DNA from: Euwallacea fornicatus
Taxonomy: Eukaryota; Arthropoda; Insecta; Coleoptera; Curculionidae
Assembly: GCF_040115645.1 (NCBI RefSeq)
Contig: NW_027096072.1
Span: 62,001 to 126,000, forward strand
Length of the DNA stretch: 64,000 bases
Direction of reading: 5' to 3'
Numbering within the stretch: position 1 is the first letter of the stretch; the number at the start of each line of letters is the position of its first letter. The notes under the pieces were generated by a model. It was not told the origin of the DNA and did not search any database. It worked only from the letters and a program-made list of their open reading frames with translations. A program made the position numbers and the translations under genes. This document shows, piece by piece, positions 22,097 to 33,480 of this stretch.

Positions 22097-25000
22097 ATCC
22101 GTAACTTCGGCAAATGTGCTTCAAATTGCTTAAAAAATTGATCATAGAATCATCTCGTTGAGCTCTTCATCATGACTCATAAGGCTTCATTATATCTAAG
22201 TGAGTTTTCTAGAAAACGAGTAATTTATGTGCTCAAACACATCTTTCGTGACTTTTCAAGATTTGAACCTCCGTAACTTCGGCAAATGTGCTTCAAATTG
22301 CTTAAAAAATTGATCATAGAATCATCTCGTTGAGCTCTTCATCATGACTCATAAGGCTTCATTATATCTAAGTGAGTTTTCTAGAAAACGAGTAATTTAT
22401 GTGCTCAAACACATATCTTTCGTGACTTTTCAAGTTTTGAACATCCGTAACTTCGGCAAATGTGCTTCAAATTGCTTAAAAAATTGATCATAGAATCATC
22501 TCGTTGAGCTCTTCATCATGACTCATAAGGCTTCATTATATCTAAGTGAGTTTTCTAGAAAACGAGTAATTTATGTGCTCAAACACACACCTTTCGTGAC
22601 TTTTCAAGCTTTGAACCTCCGTAACTTCGGCAAATGTGCTTCAAATTGCTTAAAAAATTGATCATAGAATCATCTCGTTGAGCTCTTCATCATGACTCAT
22701 AAGGCTTCATTATATCTCGGTGAGTTTTCTAGAAAACGAGTAATTTATGTGCTCAAACACACATCTTTCGTGATTTTTCAAGCTTTGAACCTCCGTAACT
22801 TCGGCAAATGTGCTTCAAATTGCTTAAAAAATTGATCATAGAATCATCTCGTTGAGCTCTTCATCATGACTCATAAGGCTTCATTATATCTCGGTGAGTT
22901 TTCTAGAAAACGAGTAATTTATGTGCTCAAACACACACCTTTCGTGACTTTTCAAGCTTTGAACCTCCGTAACTTCGGCAAATGTGCTTCAAATTGCTTA
23001 AAAAATTGATCATAGAATCATCTCGTTGAGCTCTTCATCATGACTCATAAGGCTTCATTGTATCTTGGTGAGTTTTCTAGAAAACGAGTAATTTATGTGC
23101 TCAAACACACATCTTTCGTGATTTTTCAAGCTTTGAACCTCCGTAACTTCGGCAAATGTGCTTCAAATTGCTTAAAAAATTGATCATAGAATCATCTCGT
23201 TGAGCTCTTCATCATGACTCATAAGGCTTCATTATATCTAAGTGAGTTTTCTAGAAAACGAGTAATTTATGTGCTCAAACACACATCTTTCGTGACTTTT
23301 CAAGCTTTGAACCTCCGTAACTTCGGCAAATGTGCTTCAAATTGCTTAAAAAATTGATCATAAAATCATCTCGTTTAGCTCTTCATCATGACTCATAAGG
23401 CTTCATTATATCTCGGTGAGTTTTCTAGAAAACGAGTAATTTATGTGCTCAAGCACACATCTTTCGTGACTTTTCAAGTTTTGAACCTCCGTAACTTCGG
23501 CAAATGTGCTTCAAATTGCTTAAAAATTTTACCACAGAATCACCTCGACGATCTCTTTAACATGACAAATAAGGCTTCATTGTATCTTGGTGAGTTTTCT
23601 AGAAAACGAGTAATTTATGTGCACAAACACACATCTTTCGTGATTTTTCAAGCTTTGAACCTGCGTAACTTCGGCAAATGTGCTTCAAATTGCTTAAAAA
23701 ATTGATCATAGAATCATCTCGTTTAGCTCTTCATCATGACTCATAAGGCTTCATTATATCTCGGTGAGTTTTCTAGAAAACGAGTAATTTATGTGCTCAA
23801 ACACACATCTTTCGTGATTTTTCAAGCTTTGAACCTCCGTAACTTCGGCAAATGTGCTTCAAATTGCTTCAAAATTGATCATAGAATCATCTCGTTTAGC
23901 TCTTCATCATGACTCATAAGGCTTCATTATATCTCGGTGAGTTTTCTAGAAAACGAGTAATTTATGTGCTCAAACACATATCTTTCGTGATTTTTCAAGC
24001 TTTGAACCTCCGTAACTTCGGCAAATGTGCTTCAAATTGCTTAAAAAATTGATCATAGAATCATCTCGTTTAGCTCTTCATCATGACTCATAAGGCTTCA
24101 TTATATCTCGATGAGTTTTCTAGAAAACGAGTAATTTATGTGCTCAAACACACATCTTTCGTGACTTTTTAAGCTTTGAACATCCGTAACTTCGGCAAAT
24201 GTGCTTCAAATTGCTTAAAAAATTGATCATAGAATCATCTCGTTTAGCTCTTCATCCTGACTCATAAGGCTTCATTATATCTCGATGAGTTTTCTAGAAA
24301 ACGAGTAATTTATGTGCTCAAACACACATCTTTCGTGACTTTTCAAGTTTTGAACCTCCGTAACTTCGGCAAATGTGCTTCAATTTGCTTAAAAAATTGA
24401 TCATAGAATCATCTCGTTGATCTCTTCATCATGAATCATAAGGCTTCATTGTATCTTGGTGAGTTTTCTAGAAAACGAGTAATATATGTGCACAAACATA
24501 CATATTTCGTGACTTTTCAAGTTTTGAACCTCCATAACTTCGGCAAATGAGCTCCAAATACCTTCAAAATTTTACCACAGAATCACCTCGACGACCTCTT
24601 TAACATGACAAATAAGGCTTCATTGTATCTTGGTGAATTTTTGTAGAAAACTAGTAATTTATGTGCTCAAACACACATTTTTCGTGACTTGTCAAGATTT
24701 GAACCTCCGTAACTTCGGCAAATGTGCTTCAAATTGCTTAAAAAATTGATCCTAGAATCATCTCGTTTAGCTCTTCATCATGACTCATAAAGCTTCATTA
24801 TATCTAAGTGAGTTTTCTAGAAAACGAGTAATTTATGTGCTCAAACACACATCTTTCGTGACTTTTCAAGTTTTGAACCTCCATAACTTCGGCAAGTGAG
24901 CTCCAAATACCTTCAAAATTTTACCACAGAATCACCTCGACGACCTCTTTAACATTACAAATAAGGCTTCATTGTATCTTGGTGAGTTTTCTAGAAAACG

Positions 25001-25455
25001 AGTAATTTATGTGCACAAACATACATCTTTCGTGACTTTCCAAGTTTTGAACCTCCGTAACTTCGGCAAATGAGCTCCAAATACCTTCAAAATTTTACCA
25101 CAGAATTACCTCGACGATCTCTTTAACATGACAAATAAGGCTTCATAGTATCTTGGTGAGTTTTTTAGAAATCGAGTAATTTATGTGCTCAAACACACAT
25201 CTTTCGTGACTTTTCAAGCTTTGAACCTCCGTAACTTCGGTAAATGACCTGCAACTACCTTCAAAATTTGACCACAGAATCATATCAACGAGCTCTTTAA
25301 CACGACTAAGAAGGCTTCATTATATCTAAGTGAGTTTTCTAGAAAACGAGTAATTTATGTGCTCAAACACACATCTTTCGTGACTTTTCAAACTTTGAAC
25401 ATCCGTAACTTCGGCAAATGTGCTTCAAATTGCTTAAAAAATTGATCATAGAATC
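22097..25455 (+). repeat. 3477-bp tandem duplication, copy 2 (one monomer shorter)
   Basis: This copy directly abuts copy 1. It carries the same sequence of rare monomers: tgatctcttc/atgaatc, the 175-bp form, gatcctagaatc, cataaagc, cattacaaataagg, gttttttagaaatcg, cggtaaatgacc and aaactttgaacatcc. It lacks the extra hybrid monomer of copy 1. The shared register ends near 25455, where gtttagctc faces gttgagctc at 22155. Confidence 0.87.
23486..23659 (+). repeat. Hybrid monomer A/B2 (copy in 3477-bp unit 2)
   Basis: This is the tandem-duplicate partner of the hybrid at 20009-20182. It has gaaaacgag where the partner has gaaaacaag and is again followed by cctgcgtaac. The reading frame 23388-23705 across it is again a repeat by-product. 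Confidence 0.87.
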
Positions 25456-25807
25456 ATCTCGTTTAGCTCTTCATCATGACTCATAAGGCTTCATTATATC
25501 TCGATGAGTTTTCTAGAAAACGAGTAATGTATGTGCTCAAACACACATCTTTCGTGACTTTTCAAGATTTCAACCTCCGTAACTTCGGCAAATGTGCATC
25601 AAATTGCTTAAAAAATTGATCATAGAATCATCTCGTTTAGCTCTTCATCATGACTCATAAAGCTTCATTATATCTAAGTGAGTTTTCTAGAAAACGAGTA
25701 ATTTATGTGCTCAAACACACATCTTTCGTGACTTTTCAAGCTTTGAACCTCCGTAACTTCGGCAAATGTGCTTCAAATTGCTTAAAAAATTGATCATAGA
25801 ATCATCT
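24310..25807 (+). repeat. 1.5-kb segment with a distant copy at 34572-36069
   Basis: The run from the end of the ctcgatgag monomer through tgatctcttcatcatgaatc, gatcctagaatc, cattacaaataagg, gttttttagaaatcg, cggtaaatgacc, aaactttgaacatcc and gatttcaacc/gtgcatcaaa reappears at an offset of 10262. Paired positions are 24418 and 34680, and 25566 and 35828. Small differences include gtaatgtatg at about 25526 against gtaatttatg. Since unrelated monomer orders lie in between, this is a non-adjacent copy. A later piece of the same run (gatttcaacc, gtgcatcaaa) is at about 49755. Confidence 0.83.
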
Positions 25808-26284
25808 CGTTTAGCTCTTCATCATGACTCATAAGGCTTCATTATATCTCGATGAGTTTTCTAGAAAACGAGTAATTTATGTGCTCAAACACACATCTTT
25901 CGTGACTTTTCAAGATTTGAACCTCCGTAACTTCCGCAAATGAGCTGCAACTACCTTCAAAATTTGACCACAGAGTCATCTCAACGAGCTCTTTAACACG
26001 ACTAAGAAGGCTTCATTATATCTAGGTGAGTTTTCTAGAAAACGAGTAATTTATGTGCTCAAACACACATCTTTCGTGACTTTTCAAGATTTGAACCTCC
26101 GTAACATCGGCAAATGTGCTTCAAATTGCTTAAAAAATTGATCATAGAATCATCTCGTTTAGCTTTTCATCATGACTCATAAGGCTTCATTATATCTCGA
26201 TGAGTTTTCTAGAAAACGAGTAATTTATGTGCTCAAACACACATCTTTCGTGACTTTTCAAGATTTGAACCTCCGTAACTTCGG

Positions 26285-28230
26285 CAAATGAGCTGCAACT
26301 ACCTTCAAAATTTGACCACAGAATCATCTCAACGAGCTCTTTAACACGACTAAGAAGGCTTCATTATATCTAAGTGAGTTTTCTAGAAAACGAGTAATTT
26401 ATGTGCTCAAACACACATCTTTCGTGACTTTTCAAGCTTTGAACATCCGTAACTTCGGCAAATGTGCTTCAAATTGCTTAAAAAATTGATCATAGAATCA
26501 TCTCGTTTAGCTCTTCATCATGACTCATAAAGCTTCATTATATCTAAGTGAGTTTTCTAGAAAACGAGTAATTTATGTGCTCAAACACACATCTTTCGTG
26601 ACTTTTCAAGCTTTGAACCTCCGTAACTTCGGCAAATGTGCTTCAAATTGCTTAAAAAATTGATCATAGAATCATCTCGTTTAGCTCTTCATCATGACTC
26701 ATAAGGCTTCATTGTATCTTGGTGAGTTTTCTAGAAAACGAGTAATTTATGTGCACAAACATACATCTTTCGTGACTTTTCAAGTTTTGAACCTCCATAA
26801 CTTCGGCAAGTGAGCTCCAAATACCTTCAAAATTTTACCACAGAATTACCTCGACGATCTCTTTAACATGACATATAAGGCTTCATTGTATCTTGGTGAG
26901 TTTTCTAGAAATCGAGTAATTTATGTGCACAAACATACATCTTTCGTGACTTTTCAAGTTTTGAACCTCCATAACTTCGGCAAATGAGCTCCAAATACCT
27001 TCAAAATTTTACCACAGAATCACCTCGACGACCTCTTTAACATGACAAATAAGGCTTCATTGTATCTTGGTGAATTTTTGTAGAAAACTAGTAATTTATG
27101 TGCTCAAACACACATTTTTCGTGACTTGTCAAGATTTGAACCTCGGTAACTTCGGCAAATGTGCTTCAAATTGCTTAAAAAATTGATCATAGAATCATCT
27201 CGTTTAGCTCTTCATCATGACTCATAAGGCTTCATTATATCTCGATGAGTTTTCTAGAAAACGAGTAATTTATGTGCTCAAACACACATCTTTCGTGACT
27301 TTTCAAGATTTGAACCTCCGTAACTTCGGCAAATGAGCTGCAACTACCTTCAAAATTTGACCACAGAGTCATCTCAACGAGCTCTTTAACACGACTAAGA
27401 AGGCTTCATTATATCTAGGTGAGTTTTCTAGAAAACGAGTAATTTATGTGCTCAAGCACACATCTTTCGTGACTTTCCAAGTTTTGAACCTCCGTAACTT
27501 CGGCAAATGAGCTGCAACTACCTTCAAAATTTGACCACAGAATCATCTCAACGAGCTCTTTTACACGACTAAGAAGGCTTCATTATATCTAGGTGAGTTT
27601 TGTAGAAAACGAGTAATTTATGTGCTCAAACACACATCTTTCGTGACTTTTCAAGCTTTGAACCTCCGTAACTTCGGCAAATGAGCTCCAAATACCTTCA
27701 AAATTTTACCACAGAATCACCTCGACGAGCACTGTAACACGACTAAGAAGGCTTCATTATATCTCGGTGAGTTTTCTAGAAAACGAGTAATTTATGTGCT
27801 CAAACACACATTTTTCGTGACTTGTCAAGATTTGAACCTCCGTAACTTCGGCAAATGTGCTTCAAATTGCTTAAAAAATTGATCATAGAATCATCTCGTT
27901 TAGCTCTTCATCATGACTCATAAGGCTTCATTATATTTCGATGAGTTTTCTAGAAAACGAGTAATTTATGTGCTCAAACACACATCTTTCGTGACTTTTC
28001 AAGATTTGAACCTCCGTAACTTCGGCAAATGAGCTCCAAATACCTTCAAAATTTTACCACAGAATTACCTCGACGATCTCTTTAACATGACAAATAAGGC
28101 TTCATTGTATCTTGGTGAGTTTTTTAGAAATCGAATAATTTATGTGCTCAAACACACATCTTTCGTGACTTTTCAAGATTTGAACCTCCGTAACTTCGGT
28201 AAATGACCTGCAACTACCTTCAAAATTTGA
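26285..28230 (+). repeat. 1.9-kb segment copied at 40551-42496 and 45077-47022
   Basis: At an offset of 14266 the following match: catgacatataagg (26871 and 41137), gacgagcactg (27727 and 41993), the gttttgtagaaaac monomer (about 27599 and 41864), the tatatttcgatgag monomer, the gttttttagaaatcgaataa monomer and cggtaaatgacc. The same run appears a third time a further 4526 bases on (45663, 46519). The match ends near 28230, where catctcaacg faces catatcaacg. The block is a non-adjacent relative of the 4526-bp superrepeat. Confidence 0.84.
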
Positions 28231-30791
28231 CCACAGAATCATCTCAACGAGCTCTTTAACACGACTAAGAAGGCTTCATTATATCTAGGTGAGTTTTCTA
28301 GAAAACGAGTAATTTATGTGCTCAAGCACACATCTTTCGTGACTTTCCAAGTTTTGAACCTCCGTAACTTCGGTAAATGAGCTGCAACTACCTTCAAAAT
28401 TTGACCACAGAATCATCTCAACGAGCTCTTTAACACGACTAAGAAGGCTTCATTATATCTAAGTGAGTTTTCTAGAAAACGAGTAATTTATGTGCTCAAA
28501 CACACATCTTTCGTGACTTTTCAAGCTTTGAACATCCGTAACTTCGGCAAATGTGCTTCAAATTGCTTAAAAAATTGATCATAGAATCATCTCGTTTAGC
28601 TCTTCATCATGACTCATAAAGCTTCATTATATCTAAGTGAGTTTTCTAGAAAACGAGTAATTTATGTGCTCAAACACACATCTTTCGTGACTTTTCAAGC
28701 TTTGAACCTCCGTAACTTCGGCAAATGTGCTTCAAATTGCTTAAAAAATTGATCATAGAATCATCTCGTTTAGCTCTTCATCATGACTCATAAGGCTTCA
28801 TTGTATCTTGGTGAGTTTTCTAGAAAACGAGTAATTTATGTGCACAAACATACATCTTTCGTGACTTTTCAAGTTTTGAACCTCCATAACTTCGGCAAGT
28901 GAGCTCCAAATACCTTCAAAATTTTACCACAGAATTACCTCGACGATCTCTTTAACATGACAAATAAGGCTTCATAGTATCTTGGTGAATTTTTGTAGAA
29001 AACTAGTAATTTATGTGCTCAAACATACATCTTTCGTGACTTTTCAAGTTTTGAACCTCCATAACTTCGGCAAGTGAGCTCCAAATACCTTCAAAATTTT
29101 ACCACAGAATTACCTCGACGATCTCTTTAACATGACAAATAAGGCTTCATTGTATCTTGGTGAGTTTTCTAGAAAACGAGTAATTTATGTGCACAAACAT
29201 ACATCTTTCGTGACTTTTCAAGTTTTGAACCTCCGTAACTTCGGCAAATGTGCTTCAAATTGCTTAAAAATTTTACCACAGAATCACCTCGACGATCTCT
29301 TTAACATGACAAATAAGGCTTCATTGTATCTTGGTGAGTTTTCTAGAAAACGAGTAATTTATGTGCACAAACACACATCTTTCGTGATTTTTCAAGCTTT
29401 GAACCTGCGTAACTTCGGCAAATGTGCTTCAAATTGCTTAAAAAATTGATCATAGAATCATCTCGTTTAGCTCTTCATCATGACTCATAAGGCGTCATTA
29501 TATCTCGGTGAGTTTTCTAGAAAACGAGTAATTTATGTGCTCAAACACACATCTTTCGTGATTTTTCAAGCTTTGAACCTCCGTAACTTCGGCAAATGTG
29601 CTTCAAATTGCTTAAAAAATTGATCATTGAATCATCTCGTTTAGCTCTTCATCATGACTCATAAGGCTTCATTGTATCTTGGTGAATTTTTGTAGAAAAC
29701 TAGTAATTTATGTGCTCAAACACACATCTTTCGTGACTTTTCAAGATTTGAACCTCCGTAACTTCGGCAAATGTGCTTCAAATTGCTTAAAAAATTGATC
29801 ATAGAATCATCTCGTTTAGCTCTTCATCATGACTCATAAGGCTTCATTATATCTCGGTGAGTTTTCTAGAAAACGAGTAATTTATGTGCTCAAACACACA
29901 TCTTTCGTGATTTTTCAAGCTTTGAACCTCCGTAACTTCGGCAAATGTGCTTCAAATTGCTTCAAAATTGATCATAGAATCATCTCGTTTAGCTCTTCAT
30001 CATGACTCATAAGGCTTCATTATATCTCGGTGAGTTTTCTAGAAAACGAGTAATTTATGTGCTCAAACACATATCTTTCGTGATTTTTCAAGCTTTGAAC
30101 CTCCGTAACTTCGGCAAATGTGCTTCAAATTGCTTAAAAAATTGATCATAGAATCATCTCGTTGAGCTCTTCATCATGACTCATAAGGCTTCATTATATC
30201 TAAGTGAGTTTTCTAGAAAACGAGTAATTTATGTGCTCAAACACACATTTTTCGTGACTTTTCAAGCTTTGAACATCCGTAACTTCGGCAAATGTGCTTC
30301 AAATTGCTTAAAAAATTGATCATAGAATCATCTCGTTTAGCTCTTCATCATGACTCATAAGGCTTCATTATATCTAAGTGAGTTTTCTAGAAAACGAGTA
30401 ATTTATGTGCTCAAACACACATCTTTCGTGACTTTTCACGCTTTGAACCTCCGTAACTTCGGCAAATGAGCTGCAACTACCTTCAAAATTTGACCACAGA
30501 ATCATCTCAACGAGCTCTTTAACACGACTAAGAAGGCTTCATTGTATCTTGGTGAGTTTTCTAGAAAACGAATAATTTATGTGCACAAACATACATCTTT
30601 CGTGACTTTTCAAGTTTTGAACCTCCGTAACTTCGGCAAATGTGCTTCAAATTGCTTAAAAAATTGATCATAGAATCATCTCGTTGAGCTCTTCATCATG
30701 ACTCATAAGGCTTCATTATATCTAAGTGAGTTTTCTAGAAAACGAGTAATTTATGTGCTCAAACACACATCTTTCGTGACTTTTCAAGCTT
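28231..30791 (+). repeat. Mosaic satellite block without a clear tandem HOR
   Basis: This stretch joins monomers known from several other blocks. They include cggtaaatgagc B1 with gctcaagcac (as at 40.5 and 44.0 kb), cataaagc A, and two successive B2 cagaattacc copies. Then come an A/B2 hybrid (29230-29403), the aaggcgtcatt monomer and the cattgaatc monomer with a 175-bp form. The aaggcgtcatt tracer (ggcgtc at 29491) also occurs at 16272, an offset of 13219. That is about six monomers short of the 14262 offset found just downstream. No gene or other sequence class is seen. Confidence 0.75.
29230..29403 (+). repeat. Hybrid monomer A/B2 in the 28-31 kb mosaic
   Basis: It has the same A-to-B2 switch and the same right half as the copies at 20009 and 23486 and is followed by cctgcgtaac. 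The preceding monomer is B2 with gcacaaacatac, so the upstream context differs. Either the hybrid was transferred on a short tract, or exchange placed it beside a new neighbour. Confidence 0.85.
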
Positions 30792-31555
30792 TGAACCTCC
30801 GTAACTTCGGCAAATGTGCTTCAAATTGCTTAAAAAATTGATCATAAAATCATCTCGTTTAGCTCTTCATCATGACTCATAAGGCTTCATTATATCTCGG
30901 TGAGTTTTCTAGAAAACGAGTAATTTATGTGCTCAAACACACATCTTTCGTGATTTTTCAAGCTTTGAACCTCCGTAACTTCGGCAAATGTGCTTCAAAT
31001 TGCTTAAAAAATTGATCATAGAATCATCTCGTTTAGCTCTTCATCATGACTCATAAGGCTTCATTATATCTAAGTGAGTTTTCTAGAAAACGAGTAATTT
31101 ATGTGCTCAAACACATATCTTTCGTGACTTTTCAAGCTTTGAACATCCGTAACTTCGGCAAATGTGCTTCAAATTGCTTAAAAAATTGATCATAGAATCA
31201 TCTCGTTGAGCTCTTCATCATGACTCATAAGGCTTCATTGTATCTTGGTGAGTTTTCTAGAAAACGAGTAATTTATGTGCTCAAACACACATCTTTCGTG
31301 ACTTTTCAAGCTTTGAACCTCCGTAACTTCGGCAAATGAGCTGCAACTACCTTCAAAATTTTACCACAGAATCACCTCGACGAGCTCTTTTACGTGACAA
31401 ATAAGGCTTCATTATATCTTGGTGAGTTTTCTAGAAAACGAGTAATTTATATTCACAAACACACATCTTTCGTGACTTTTCAAGTTTGAACCTCCGTAAC
31501 TTCGGCAAATGTGCTTCAATTTGCTTAAAAAATTGATCATAGAATCATCTCGTTT

Positions 31556-33480
31556 AGCTCTTCATCATGACTCATAAGGCTTCATTATATCTAAGTGAGT
31601 TTTCTAGAAAACGAGTAATTTATGTGCTCAAACACACATCTTTCGTGACTTTTCAAGCTTTGAACCTCCGTAACTTCGGCAAATGAGCTGCAACTACCTT
31701 CAAAATTTGACCACAGAATCATCTCAACGAGCTCTTTAACACGACTAAGAATGCTTCATTGTATCTTGGTGAGTTTTCTAGAAAACGAGTAATTTATGTG
31801 CACAAACACACATCTTTTGTGATTTTTCAAGCTTTGAACCTCCGTAACTTCGGCAAATGTGCTTCAAATTGCTTAAAAAATTGATCATAGAATCATCTCG
31901 TTGAGCTCTTCATCATGACTCATAAGGCTTCATTATATCTAAGTGAGTTTTCTAGAAAACGAGTAATTTATGTGCTCAAACACATATCTTTCGTGACTTT
32001 TCAAGTTTTGAACATCCGTAACTTCGGCAAATGTGCTTCAAATTGCTTAAAAAATTGATCATAGAATCATCTCGTTGAGCTCTTCATCATGACTCATAAG
32101 GCTTCATTATATCTAAGTGAGTTTTCTAGAAAACGAGTAATTTATGTGCTCAAACACACACCTTTCGTGACTTTTCAAGCTTTGAACCTCCGTAACTTCG
32201 GCAAATGTGCTTCAAATTGCTTAAAAAATTGATCATAGAATCATCTCGTTGAGCTCTTCATCATGACTCATAAGGCTTCATTATATCTCGGTGAGTTTTC
32301 TAGAAAACGAGTAATTTATGTGCTCAAACACACATCTTTCGTGATTTTTCAAGCTTTGAACCTCCGTAACTTCGGCAAATGTGCTTCAAATTGCTTAAAA
32401 AATTGATCATAGAATCATCTCGTTGAGCTCTTCATCATGACTCATAAGGCTTCATTATATCTAAGTGAGTTTTCTAGAAAACGAGTAATTTATGTGCTCA
32501 AACACACATCTTTCGTGACTTTTCAAGCTTTGAACCTCCGTAACTTCGGCAAATGAGCTGCAACTACCTTCAAAATTTGACCACAGAATCATCTCAACGA
32601 GCTCTTTAACACGACTAAGAATGCTTCATTGTATCTTGGTGAGTTTTCTAGAAAACGAGTAATTTATGTGCACAAACACACATCTTTTGTGATTTTTCAA
32701 GCTTTGAACCTCCGTAACTTCGGCAAATGTGCTTCAAATTGCTTAAAAAATTGATCATAGAATCATCTCGTTGAGCTCTTCATCATGACTCATAAGGCTT
32801 CATTATATCTAAGTGAGTTTTCTAGAAAACGAGTAATTTATGTGCTCAAACACATCTTTCGTGACTTTTCAAGATTTGAACCTCCGTAACTTCGGCAAAT
32901 GTGCTTCAAATTGCTTAAAAAATTGATCATAGAATCATCTCGTTGAGCTCTTCATCATGACTCATAAGGCTTCATTATATCTAAGTGAGTTTTCTAGAAA
33001 ACGAGTAATTTATGTGCTCAAACACATATCTTTCGTGACTTTTCAAGTTTTGAACATCCGTAACTTCGGCAAATGTGCTTCAAATTGCTTAAAAATTTTA
33101 CCACAGAATCACCTCGACGATCTCTTTAACATGACAAATAAGGCTTCATTGTATCTTGGTGAGTTTTCTAGAAAACGAGTAATTTATGTGCTCAAACACA
33201 TCTTTCGTGACTTTTCAAGATTTGAACCTCCGTAACTTCGGCAAATGTGCTTCAAATTGCTTAAAAAATTGATCATAGAATCATCTCGTTGAGCTTTTCA
33301 TCATGACTCATAAGGCTTCATTATATCTAAGTGAGTTTTCTAGAAAACGAGTAATTTATGTGCTCAAACACATATCTTTCGTGACTTTTCAAGTTTTGAA
33401 CATCCGTAACTTCGGCAAATGTGCTTCAAATTGCTTAAAAAATTGATCATAGAATCATCTCGTTGAGCTCTTCATCATGA
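31556..33480 (+). repeat. 5-monomer repeat (870 bp) grading into short duplications
   Basis: The tcttttgtga tracer lies at 31813 and 32683, 870 = 5 x 174 apart. The unit is the 17.3-19.4 kb 6-mer without its CA-deletion monomer. In the second copy that monomer is present (32847), and it recurs 346 bases later (33193). The second occurrence sits in an A/B2 hybrid context (33055-33226). The region thus shows 5-mer and 6-mer versions of one HOR next to each other. Confidence 0.8.
33055..33226 (+). repeat. Hybrid monomer A/B2 that also carries the 2-bp CA deletion
   Basis: The left part is type A after aacatccg, the middle is B2, and the right half has ttgtatcttgg followed by gctcaaacacatctttcg. 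The monomer is 172 bp. It combines features of three monomer types, implying at least two exchanges within 174 bp. A 92-codon frame (32957-33235) crosses it and ends after the 2-bp shift. Confidence 0.85.
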
